Source: Actinernus sp. WN-2022
Taxonomy: Eukaryota; Cnidaria; Anthozoa; Actiniaria; Actinernidae
DNA: 64,000 nt
Assembly (NCBI GenBank): GCA_030867875.1
Contig: JAOWCC010000287.1
Span: forward strand, 193,501-257,500
Direction: 5' to 3'
Positions 42,633 to 51,879 of the stretch are shown here, one piece after another. The notes beneath the pieces are model-generated. The model searched no databases and was not told the DNA's origin. It saw nothing but the letters and a program-made list of their open reading frames with translations. The position numbers and the translations under genes were made by a program. Position 1 is the stretch's first letter. The number at the start of each line of letters is the position of its first letter.

Positions 42633-45600
42633 CTACTCATGTTGTGTACAACCGTGACGACTTATATCTTGATGACCGTAAGGTAACGTCCAATGATTGT
42701 CCAATAGCACCCGTTTATCGTACACCAGTTTAAATACTTTTTCTTCGACGACCGTGTGAAGCGTGCGCCGATGCGTGTCACGACGAATCTTGGTAGGGTT
42801 GGTGACAATCTTTTTCTCGCAAACCCCCGTCACCAACTCCAACATCGTTTCAAAATTAACGAGTTGGGAAGAAGAGACATTCAAGCGAATTCCTTTACAT
42901 TTGACATCAACTTTCCCTTGCCATGTTTTGTAAGCGTACGACTTTGGACCTGTGGACACAAATTGAACAATGTGATCCTCCACTGGTAATTCAGAAGTCA
43001 AATCTCCAAGCCCGTTACCGAGAGGGGGGTTGTCTTCCCCAGGTCTCGTAACAAAAATGGCAGAGTCGGTATCGACGTACAAAAGTCGATCCCCCAGAAA
43101 ATCCATCACGTTGTATAGCGTGAGACGTGCCAAGGAGGTCACAAAGGAGGCTGTGATGCAGTTCACTTGAAAATTTTCGCGTTGAAAGGCTTCTTGCGCA
43201 GAGTATTGTACTTCGGCGAGCCGATCGTTCAGCACGACCACGTTAGACACCACCATGCTCTCATCAAAAATCAGGGCGAAGAAGCGTGCGGGATCGGATA
43301 CGTATTCTGTGGTCATCGTATCCGGATTCTGGCCTAGTTTGGCCCACAAACTATTCAACAACAGCTTGAAAATGAATCGCAATCCGGGATTCTTTAAGAT
43401 GACATCCGCATCCAGTTGAATTCCCTCTTGATCCAAATAGTCTTGAATAAATTGACGTTTCTGCTCTTCTGTGTCACAGCCCGGTGGCCATCCTGAGGCT
43501 TCTTGTTTCTTTTTCAAGTTACGTTGGATGTATTCGGGGAACAAGTCCCGTCGTGTTTCAGGTTAGGGTTAGGGTTGTCGATCAGGTACTGTAGAATTGG
43601 GTAGGAGTCATAACCCTTGAAATTATGCGCCATCATGATGTAACCGGAATGGTCAGGAACCAACGCATACTCGCAAAATTCTCGAATGCTGTGTCCCACA
43701 CGTTGACGCACGCCGCACTGGGAACAAGGGAAATCCACAGGATCGTCTTGACAGAGTTCACACACTTTAATAGAGACAAACAAATTGACAACATGATACT
43801 CTTCGAAAGGCATGGTCTCAAAGTCAAAAACAGGTAACGAAATCGGTCTTTAGGCCCTTGCGTCGGTAAATTTTCAAGAATAGCTATTTCATTCAAGTCG
43901 GTCATATTTTCTAAGGCTTCGAGCATCTCGGCATCCTGGGGTGGAGCCTTTTCCATATACCGTTGTATGTAGCACAAATGGTCTGCCTTGACCAAACATC
44001 CACAGCAACGACACTCATACTCCCCACAACGGTGGTCTTGTAATTGTCTCCACTTTCGTCCATTCTTACGGTATTTCTTTTTCAACTTCATGTCCAGCGT
44101 TTTATGACACAGCTGACAACGTTGGTACCTGCGGCAGACACTATACGTATCGTGTTTTCGACGCACGGCCACCAAATGTTGGTTATAGCAGGAAGCTTTA
44201 GGAAAGGATCGATGACATACGTCACACACCCTCCAATCATTTGTTTCCGTCTCCATACAATCCAGTGTTTTGCAATAACGACACATATTCAAGCAGGTAT
44301 TGTGATTGGCAGGGTCTGAATATCCCTTATTACACCGTCTACAGAAATACGGCTTGGCTAAAAATCCAGTCATGGACCGTATCACATCGTAATGTCCTGA
44401 CCGCAAATAAAGATAAACATCGTACACTTCTTCTTCTAAGTGTTCTTCTTCTTCTAAGTGTTCTTCTTCTTCTTCATTCATGACCCCTACAAATGTAATA
44501 GCATTCACTTCGCGATCAAACACTTTAATTCGAATCCTATCCTTTGCCAAGACTTGTTGAAACTTCATCAATTCCGGAATCCCGCAAGGCCCTGGTTTTA
44601 CACCGGCTTCGTGATACAGGGCTAAGGCTTTTCTTTTCTCACCCGCAGGTCCACACATGTTACTACGACGTCGCCATTCTTTAGCCGCCACCAGGGCTCG
44701 TCTACAACACAGTTCATCATCATCTTCCCCTACACGTATAATCGATTTCTTCACTTCTATAAAATCCTGTTCTCTTGAATAGCGTAACATCGGATACTCA
44801 TGTGATTCTTACCACTCACTAAAGTCTTTACGATGCCGCGGTCTACCTTACATCGGTGCCCCACCATTCAACGTGCGTGCTTCGAAAAAAAACCCACAAG
44901 ACACAAAATTCATAAGGATCTTCATAATGTTTCAGATGTTGTGGTATACGCAATAAGTGAAATACACCTTGACAATGATATAAATACATCACATACAATC
45001 TATGAAAGAAGGATCATCGTGGTTCTCATTACTTAAAATCACCAGTCACTACGCATCATATAAATGTTTAATTGACTTGCTTTTCTGCACAACCCTCTAC
45101 CACTTCGGAACCTGTATCCGCATAGCGTCTCGACACAACGCTTTCAAAACCCACGATCGTCCGACTCGTTAAAAGGGTTCCCTGTTTGCATCACTCTTCT
45201 CCCTTGTACAACAGCTTCGTACAAACTAAACTCATCCGTATATATTCTAATTAAAGTCATAGATTGTTTTTTATGCAGCTTACCGAGCCATGTGAAGATA
45301 TCACTTTGTTTGGCTGCATTGAACTGCTTCCGAGCCAATCGTCCATTTTTTTCACCTCCTTTAGGGTTCTTCACATGACTCAGAGTTTCATCCAGTTGAC
45401 CATACAATAAAAACTCATTGGTGGATTGCATAACAGTAGCTATTTGATCCATCATACGTTCGGCGTTCACTTCATAAGCGTACAGGTAGGGTAGGGTGAT
45501 ATTATTATTTAAACCGGTCCCATTGACAGACAATTGAATGCGATCCTCTTCTTCCACACCAACATCTTCTTTCATATGATCGATAATTTGTTCTAATACT

Positions 45601-46395
45601 TTATGCGCTTTTTTTATAGCTTGAGCCGCATCCATCGTGGGTTTCATATGAATGTTGGCTTTGTAAAATCCCTTACTGGTACGAAATAATTTACTCCGCT
45701 TGCCATCCACTTTAAATACTTCAAAAATATCGCCCTCGTCATCTTATTCTTCTTGTTCCTCGGTTTCCTCGCTGGGGGGTGTTTTATTTTTTAAATTTAT
45801 TTTTCTCCCACGCCCCGTCTGGTGTGGACAAGGCGAAGGAGTGTAGATACTTTCCATCAGAACGTCCACGGCGGATCGGCATTCCCCCATTTGAAAACGC
45901 CGAGCCGCTTCATCTGCCTTTTCTTTTTCCTCTCTGGTGATCCCGCTTGACCTTGTATTCTCCGGAATCAATTTAGAATTTAAAAATTCTTCTTCTAAAT
46001 CCGAGTCAGAATTCCCGTCATCTTCTTCTACTTCTATTTCTACTTCTTGTTCCAGTCCTCCTTCTTCTAAAGCCTTTTCATGAACGGCCAGCACCACCGC
46101 GGCACTAGACATAGGATTTTCCCTTAAAAGCCTTGTATTCAAATCCTCCTCCTCGGTCACGCCATCCACAACATGCAAATTATCTATCCATGAATCTTGC
46201 TGTGTAGACAGGCGAGCATGTGGAATCATAGCTAGGCGAGGGGGCTAAAGTCGAAAAAATCGCTATATCTTCGTCATCCTGTTTGTTCTCTCCTTCTTCT
46301 TCTTCAGAATCGTACCAATCCCCATCATCCTTACCAGCGCACGCCAATTCGTAAGCTTCGCGCACACGTACCAACTCATCGTCACTATCAGCCAT
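42633..46395 (-). pseudogene. Protein-primed family B DNA polymerase, several breaks and a central deletion
   Basis: The gene is spread over several frames. An acidic N-terminus starts at 46,395 (MADSDDELVRVREAYELAC) and continues in 46,229-45,744, which ends in an in-frame TAA. A same-frame continuation (45,710-45,144) has an LPYLYAYEVNAERMMDQI segment. About 350 bp of stop-rich sequence follow. The frame 44,790-43,633 has the Cys/His-rich region (FCRRCNKGY, CRYCKTLDC, ECRCCGC). After a frameshift near 43,830, exonuclease motif I (FDFE) and motif II (HNFKGYD, near 43,610) appear. Then, after a TTAGGG-like run, the frame 43,544-42,633 has motif B (NSLWAKLG) and motif C (YVDTDS). The region with palm motif A is missing, so the enzyme is dead. 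Confidence 0.85.
43561..43577. repeat. Telomere-like TTAGGG run at the polymerase deletion point
   Basis: GGTTAGGGTTAGGGTTG, about two and a half TTAGGG units, lies exactly where the polymerase sequence jumps from exonuclease motif II towards motif B. Confidence 0.7.
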
Positions 46396-46529
46396 CTTGT
46401 TTTGTATTTCACCGCTGCCACGAAGCCTAGGACCAACTCTTGAAAGGTTTTAAATCTGTGGTCTTTCCAGGACCACGGCAAAGTGACTTCAAATCGCGCA
46501 CTTTTTCTTCTTTTAAACCAACCGGACAC
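46263..46529 (-). CDS. Possible upstream ORF overlapping the polymerase start
   Basis: An ATG at 46,529 starts MSGWFKRRKSARFEVTLPWS. Its first 40 codons are protein-like. The rest runs out of frame over the polymerase N-terminus. It may be the true polymerase start followed by a frameshift, a short leader ORF, or chance. A composite site lies 6 bp upstream. Confidence 0.3.
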   Translation of the reverse strand: MSGWFKRRKSARFEVTLPWSWKDHRFKTFQELVLGFVAAVKYKTRWLIVTMSWYVCAKLTNWRALVRMMGIGTILKKKKERTNRMTKI

Positions 46530-46548
46530 GTGACAGGAAATTCGTCAC
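46521..46548. promoter_or_regulatory. Composite ETS/CRE-like site before the polymerase block
   Basis: AGGAAATTCGTCAC (46,535-46,548) next to ACCGGACACGTGAC (46,521-46,534) gives two ETS-like cores and two CGT-type half-sites within 28 bp, at the head of the whole leftward core block. Confidence 0.5.
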
Positions 46549-46569
46549 AATCTGATCCGTAATAATAAG

Positions 46570-46800
46570 CCTCGAGATTCCCACCAATCGTATGGGGGGA
46601 TCATTACAAATTAAATATGATATCATACATGACTCAGCAGAAATCAAATCCTAAATGGCGGGAACTCTAAAATGGCGGGAAGCCGCCCCAAATCGTATGA
46701 GGTGACCGTTACAAAATCAAACCGTAAAAGGCGGTAACCCTGAAATGGCGGGAAGCCGCCCCAAATCGTATGAGGTGATCGTTACAAATTAAATATGATG
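46570..46800. repeat. Intergenic repeats between the divergent transcription blocks
   Basis: Three copies of an AATCGTATGAGGTGATCGTT-like unit, with ACAAATTAAATATGAT or similar after it, alternate with AATGGCGGGAA units (three copies). The same material occurs inverted in the relic at 15,020-15,215. It lies between the leftward core block and the rightward Cys-rich gene, so it may hold promoters or a replication or packaging signal; this is inference. Confidence 0.55.
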
Positions 46801-47288
46801 TCATTAATAAACAATGAAACCCTAAAAATATAATCTAGGGGTTGGGGTGGGGGTGGGGGGTCCCCTAGGTCATGATTTAAAACAATAGGGAGGGAGTTCC
46901 CCCTCCCCCAAATTTTGTATTTTAGCTTAATTTATGTAGAAAACCAGAGTTGCCCACTCCCGTATTAATATTTCGTTCACCGATCCCTTCGCGTTCTTCA
47001 CGATTGGGTCCTGGGTGGATAATTCAACCTTCACTACGGTATAGCGTCGACAGTTGGGATAAAACACACCAACCCTATTTGAATCATTCCATTGACTGCC
47101 GTCAACAGAGTGTTAATATTATAGCGTTGAATTCAGAACTATCGGTCACGCCGCCACAGCTTCGTGTCCATATCTATTATAATTATGATGGGATTTATCC
47201 CTCTCCCCACACTCACATCATTGCTAAAGTTCGTCCACTGGACTTTATTGGAATCTAAACTAATTATATTATGTTCTGTTCTTAGCCT
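46801..47288 (+). other. Leader region of the Cys-rich gene
   Basis: No protein-like frame with a start. It contains G-rich and C-rich runs (46,840-46,920). Its last 130 bp (CATATCTATTATAATTATGA...) are well conserved in the relic at 15,225-15,345. The stretch ends in TTCTGTTCTTAG just before the ATG, which is a good splice acceptor, so an upstream non-coding exon is possible. Confidence 0.4.
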
Positions 47289-48990
47289 ATGGCAGCTGCA
47301 TCTCAACCGAAACGTCTCAAGACCACCTTGAGTGAATCGCTCAAAATCACAGAGAATACACCTTACAATGAAGAACTCTGCCGTGTGTTGAACGCAATGG
47401 TGAGAATTCATCGTCCACTCGAACCGGACCATGAGTTCTTCGAACAGCAAAAAAAAATCGTACAGGATATCGTTAAAATCTACATGTCCTCGTGCAGTTA
47501 CTGGAATGACTTTCACAGAATAATGAATCTCTCGCTAATGATCAGAAACATTCTTCGCCCGATAGAACTTCGAGAAGCAATTGGCAGAAGTATTATGACG
47601 GATTATATCACATCCCATATTACGAAACACCACCGAGCGTTTCTGCCAACACTCCTATTGCTGCGAGACGTAAATTCAAACTTTGGGTGTTTTGCCCATA
47701 TAAATGAACGCCCGCTTGCCGGACAGTTAAGGTATGTGCCATTCTATGTGACTACATTACAAGAACTTTGTATAAACACAAACTGTCCCTGTCAACTTTG
47801 TAGATCGCACTCTGTAGCAAAAATCTCGGTTAAAATACTTTCCATAGTTTACAATGTTGGTTCGTGTTTCAATAGTAAGTGTTCTTATCAATACATTTAT
47901 CCTAACTTTCCCAGCCGAGAAACTTTATTAGCCTATGCTAGCTTTATTCCATCAATCAATTCTTTTCCTGATTTAAGATCGAATCGTCGTCTTCAAGGTC
48001 AACAGAAATTGTATGCTATTATGCGACATCTCTCACTATGTAAAAATTGCCTAAGATTTAATACTCGTGAACTTTTGGGGGATGAACTTGTCGTCTCTCA
48101 TTATGACACGACCATGTAATTAAAAACAACTTGTTTTGTATTTTATTTCTTTAGGATAGGCCTGATGAGAAATATTTATAATGCAAGCTGTCGGTGTAAT
48201 TTATGCCTCCTACGATGGCAAGAATATGTTAGCCCAGATCAAAATGTAATTATCATAACCCCACACGACGATAATCCTCTATTCTTTCAATCTTTTTCTC
48301 TTGTCATTGTACCCATGCCAAAAATTAGACCGGATCATATGGATGTTAATTTCTGGAGGCATTTTAATTTTCACGATAGTAATTACATGAGCAGATTTAT
48401 TGCTAGTATTGTGAAAGCTAGAACGACCCAGGCGAGTATTACGTATTTTTTAATTCGTCATCGTATTCGTCAGCGCATGCGGTAAGTTATTAATTCGTGC
48501 CTTTTTTATTTATTTATTATTTATTTTATTTTTCTATCCTACAAAGGAACCGCGACATCTCAATGGTGCCGTGATTGCGGAGCCTGGAATGTAAAATGTT
48601 ATAGCACCTCTCTTTCTACCACCCTATCTAAAAATCTTTGGTCATGTCATTTCTGTGAATATTGGGCCTATCAGAATCAGTTTCTCTCGAGTTTCCCTAG
48701 AATCATAAATGTCTTATCGCGTTTTGTGACACCTTAGGAAGTCTGTAAGCATACCCCAACCCACTCTGGTTTTTCTTCTTCTTCGCGTTTCATTATTCGT
48801 GTCACACCGCATGATGAATTAGAAACCTACCTTACCATTTTTTATGGGTTTTCTTTTCCGGCCGAACTTCGCCATTTTGAGCCACCCCTGTTTGACCCTT
48901 GGTCTTATTTTAGTGCCCCTACGGCTATGTTCTATTATTTCAAAGACACCAGCGATGGCATTTATGAATTCTATGAATTCTATGCCATTT
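47289..48990 (+). CDS. Cys-rich accessory gene with introns (right arm)
   Basis: Exon 1 (47,289-48,115) starts MAAASQPKRLKTTLSES and ends with Cys/His clusters (CINTNCPCQLCRSH, CKNCLRF). It joins in frame across a 39-bp GT-AG intron (48,116-48,154) to exon 2 (48,155 to about 48,480), which has CRCNLCLLRWQE, VIIITPHDDNPLFFQSFS and a donor GTAAGT. Further exon-like stretches follow: about 48,547-48,737 (QWCRDCGAW, WSCHFCEYW) and 48,760-48,990 (FIIRVTPHDELETY...). Paired cysteines suggest zinc binding. Part of exon 1 (47,560-47,690) reads better in another frame, so a small frameshift is possible. The gene is kept in the relic and was duplicated there. Function unknown. Confidence 0.55.
48116..48154 (+). 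other. 39-bp intron of the Cys-rich gene
   Basis: GTAATT donor, T-rich body and TTTCTTTAG acceptor. Removing it restores one frame across the two exons. The relic keeps the sequence but has lost the acceptor AG. Confidence 0.6.
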
Positions 48991-49009
48991 CATAAAATTT
49001 CATATTTTT

Positions 49010-49384
49010 TATTATTATAACTACAAATCATAAAAAAAATATTATACATTTCAAGTGACAACTATTTCTAGTGACAACTATTGTCTAATAATATTACTTG
49101 TACATTTCAAGTGACAACTATTTCGAGTGACAACTATTGCCTACTATTATTACTTGCACATTTATACAAGTGACAACTATTTCCAGTGACAACTAATGTC
49201 CAATAATAATAATGGCACTAAGCTGAGTGGTGTGCTGGCTGGCTTGTGTAATTTTCCTTTTTTGATGTTTCTCTAAGTGGTGTGTTCACAATATGTAAAT
49301 ATATAACATGGATCGAGTCAATGTAATATAGGCTAATAAAAAACATGGATCAAGTCAATATACTAGAATGTCTCAAGTCACTGT
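49010..49384. other. Convergent 3' region, right arm
   Basis: No gene. It holds 56-bp tandem repeats (49,040-49,205) and a TTCCTTTTTTGATGTTTCTC stretch also found in the relic. An ATATAGGCTAATAAAAAACA stretch lies towards the leftward gene. Confidence 0.45.
49040..49205. repeat. Tandem repeat, unit about 56 bp, three copies
   Basis: Each unit contains CAAGTGACAACTATTTC, then AGTGACAACTA and a TAATAATATTACTTG-like spacer. The AGTGACAACTA core thus occurs six times. Confidence 0.75.
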
Positions 49385-49954
49385 TCACTGCCCCATAGGG
49401 GCGTAGGTAGTTGTAGCCTGGGGGAGTGTAGGCTGATGCGGGGCATAGTAGGATGGAGGTGCCAAGGTATAAGGGGCCATCGAGGGAACTGTCACAGGGC
49501 GTTCGTGATACTGGTACTCGGTCACGGTCGATTGTGGACCTCCTGCCGACTCCTCGTCCAACCAAATGAGGTCATATGTCTCAGGGGGTGGGGCAGTACA
49601 ACTTTGGTACATGCGGTTAGGATTTTTTTCCGAATGCGAAATGCCTGTCTTCAATACCAGGTTGTGTGTGCTACATTTCTTCATCACGTCTCTTACCACC
49701 AGATCCGGCTTGCAGTTAGGTTTGACCATCTGGATCAGACTTAACCACCAGCGCTCTAGGCGTTTTGCATCTTCGTGACGGTTGGCGTAAAAGGCGCATT
49801 GGTATTTATCTTTTGTGTCCCTTCCACATCGGTAAACGATTGTCGTACTACCATCGCGCGCTTTCACATTCACAGCCTTTGCCTCTACCAAGCCTGTCCC
49901 ACTCATAGTAACCATCCAACAAAAACAATGAACTATTGACGGCACACCTTCCAT
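49385..49954 (-). CDS. Right-arm accessory protein, 189 residues
   Basis: Open from ATG (49,954), with a second ATG at codon 14. A YRCGRDTKDKYQCAFYANR segment, an LERWWLSLIQM helix, a KTGISHSEKNPNRMYQSC segment and a Pro/Tyr/Thr-rich tail (YTLAPPSYYAPHQPTLPQ) can be seen. Cysteines may bind metal; no family recognised. The relic retains a decayed copy in the same position. A composite site and a TATA-like box lie upstream, with 72 nt between site and ATG. Function unknown; a host-interaction role would fit its place. Confidence 0.68.
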   Translation of the reverse strand: MEGVPSIVHCFCWMVTMSGTGLVEAKAVNVKARDGSTTIVYRCGRDTKDKYQCAFYANRHEDAKRLERWWLSLIQMVKPNCKPDLVVRDVMKKCSTHNLVLKTGISHSEKNPNRMYQSCTAPPPETYDLIWLDEESAGGPQSTVTEYQYHERPVTVPSMAPYTLAPPSYYAPHQPTLPQATTTYAPMGQ

Positions 49955-50026
49955 GTTTCAAAACTGATCAGAAGTAATTTCACTACGTTTGTACAGTTCT
50001 ATTTATGATAGGCAACATTAATGCGT

Positions 50027-50040
50027 AGGAAGTACGTCAT
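50027..50040. promoter_or_regulatory. Composite ETS/CRE-like site of the right-arm gene
   Basis: AGGAAGTACGTCAT lies 72 nt before the ATG at 49,954. On the gene strand a CATAAATA box follows the site. The spacing equals that of the left-arm genes. Confidence 0.55.
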
Positions 50041-50065
50041 CGTTACAAGGTGCTGGACTGGTGTT

Positions 50066-50206
50066 CATGACGTGTTTCCGGTTTAAACGTTTGAGCCGCA
50101 GGGCGTTATCGGTTACAACCATCGTGACAAAAAAAAGATTGTTTTTCAGACTACAGTCAGATTATATACCTTTTTGCAAAACAAAACAAAACCGGAAATG
50201 CGTCAC
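50066..50206. promoter_or_regulatory. Two further composite sites between right-arm genes
   Basis: CATGACGTGTTTCCGG (50,066-50,081) and ACCGGAAATGCGTCAC (50,191-50,206) lie between the two leftward right-arm genes. The second is the best match to the consensus in the window. Confidence 0.55.
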
Positions 50207-50214
50207 GATTCGAA

Positions 50215-50611
50215 TCATGCTTTCATACCCTGTGGGCTCCTCTCGATAGCAGGATCCCATTCCGGTACTTGCATCTGACACAAATCAAGAATCTCATCCA
50301 TCACGTCGGCCTGCGGGACCACTTTAATACCATCGTGGTAGTTTAGAGTAGAATCCATATCTTTACTCTTGAATTGTTTTCCATCCTTCACGAGCATGAT
50401 TTCCACATAGTCCCCTGGTATGTCTGGGGGGAAACTCAGACTTATGGTTTTGTTGCACCGTCCTAGTTTGGTGATACGGAATGCAAAGGCGTTACATTCA
50501 CAGATTTCACCGATTCTCTTCTTTGGGCCATTTTTTAAAGACAATATAGTTATGCAATAATTTAGCGTTCGTAAAACCCTGAAAGCCTAACGCTCTATGA
50601 AGTGTCTCCAT
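50215..50611 (-). pseudogene. Right terminal accessory gene (paralogue of 30,048-30,485), one frameshift
   Basis: An ATG at 50,611 starts METLHRALGFQGF. That frame ends after 34 codons, and the homologous body continues in another frame to a stop at 50,215. The body has IGEICECNAF, FRITKLGRCNKTISLSF and a VPEWDP end, in the same order as the left terminal gene. It is the outermost gene at the right TIR and reads inward. Function unknown. Confidence 0.65.
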
Positions 50612-50646
50612 CGTGACCATCAATAATGCCGGGGCCGCCCTTGGCG

Positions 50647-50973
50647 CGCTTTGTTATACCACCCTAAAGCCGCGCCGCGCGCCTCTGACGCGTTTCCGCC
50701 GCTTTTTGATCCACCCCCACCGTCCCTTGCGCTTCCAAGACCTTTTCCCCGTTTTGCCTATGACGTATTTCTGGAATGATTTAATTTCTTGAGCCCACGC
50801 TGCAAAAACCGCTGATGACGTCAAAGGTCAGAGGTTACTTTTCTACCGGAAGTAAAATTACCTAGGCTGACATCATCGGGGTCAACACCTTGACTTTTTG
50901 ACGTCATTTCTTTTGTTCTTTGCTTCATTTGCATAAAAGTACCCCTGCACCCAACTACCCCTACCTTACTACT
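50647..50973 (-). repeat. Right terminal inverted repeat
   Basis: It ends ...CCCCTACCTTACTACT. It is the reverse complement of 29,561-29,890 with few differences; one CRE site (TGACGTCA) and the CCGGAA core present on the left are mutated here. Confidence 0.93.
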
Positions 50974-50979
50974 TAGAAG
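50974..50979. repeat. 6-bp target site duplication, right (TAGAAG)
   Basis: An exact copy of 29,555-29,560, directly after the right TIR. Confidence 0.93.
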
Positions 50980-51533
50980 CCAAAATATCATCAGACAAAT
51001 CTAAATCAAAGTTTGACCAATCTTCGAGAACTTGAGTAGTTGTTTCCGACTCTTTACATTTCTCGGTTAAACTGCAGAATACAGGGCCACATTTTGGACC
51101 TGTTTGTCACTAAGCTTTTGATAACCGAAAAGTGCATTGGACCTGTGTCCTTTTCTTTCCCTCGCCAATTTCTCTTCCACTGAATTCTGAAACAATCTAC
51201 TAGCACATGTAACACGAAGACAATCTGCCGTTTTTCGAGGCAATCCTGCCTTTCCCAACAAGTTTTCCGGAAGGATTTGGAAAGCCAGAAGTTTAAACTG
51301 TTTGCGGACATGTGCTCGATTGGGACAGACAGGTCCTCGACATTGGCTGACTCAAGTCCGTTGCCTCCAGCTGTTTCCAACTGCGCTTTTTTGTTCATTC
51401 TCGTATTCTGCCAGGCAGTAAAAACGTTCACCGCCCATTTTGTATTGTATTTCGTATTTTTAGGTATTCTTTCAGACAGTAAGGACATTTCTTCCTCTTC
51501 AGTATTCGGAGAACGAAAACGAGCTGTCGCCAT
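50980..51533 (-). pseudogene. DUF3504/Crypton-related gene fragment next to the Polinton
   Basis: On the minus strand an ATG at 51,533 opens MATARFRSPNTEEEEMSLLS and then NTKYNTKWAVNVFTAWQ, close to the TKQNTKWAVRLFEG segment of the gene at 60,411. The frame breaks further on and ends at 51,054. Another frame with acidic, protein-like sequence (NFDLDLSDDILASK) runs up to the Polinton border. Only the N-terminal domain of such proteins is present, so this is a partial copy. The Polinton either landed in it or beside it. Confidence 0.5.
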
Positions 51534-51631
51534 ACTTACGGTTTGGCAGTGACTGAAAATTATTAATAGTTCTATTATTGTCCCATGCACTCTCTCCTGT
51601 GGGACGTACAATATTTTGGCTCGCCATTGTT

Positions 51632-51665
<34 letters not shown>

Positions 51666-51879
51666 GGCTACTACATGGAGAGCAGAAAATGTTTGTTTGG
51701 ACTGAAACATATTGTATGTCCACACTAGAGTGAAACTCATGTACAGAATAATATTTAAAGTTCGTAAAGGATGGAAGACGAAGATCAGCATCAATGTTAT
51801 TAAGGCAAAGATATTATTTAAGCTGTTACATGATTCAAGGCAAGGAATCCAGCCGTAAATCACAAATCTGTGTAGAACA

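Larger units (their letters stand above)
29561..50973 (-). mobile_element. Polinton/Maverick (adintovirus-like) endogenous element, full length, genes decayed
   Basis: A 21,413-bp unit with TIRs of about 330 bp (AG...CT ends) and a perfect 6-bp target duplication. It encodes the hallmark set: protein-primed DNA polymerase B, chromo-integrase, adenain-like protease, FtsK/HerA-type packaging ATPase, and major and penton-like minor capsid proteins, all on the minus strand, plus accessory genes near both ends. This set defines Polintons and adintoviruses. At least six core genes carry stops, frameshifts or deletions, while the major capsid protein is open. The TIRs agree at roughly 95% by eye, so the insertion is not recent. 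The strand given is that of the core block. Confidence 0.95.

Noticed and set aside
43561..43577. TTAGGG run as an interstitial telomere or chromosome end
   Set aside because: At 17 bp it is far too short for a telomeric array and sits within a coding gene. It is kept only as a deletion-junction feature.
29561..50973. A free-living viral contig misassembled into the genome
   Set aside because: The perfect 6-bp target duplication, the flanking host repeats and the many broken genes indicate an integrated, decaying copy.
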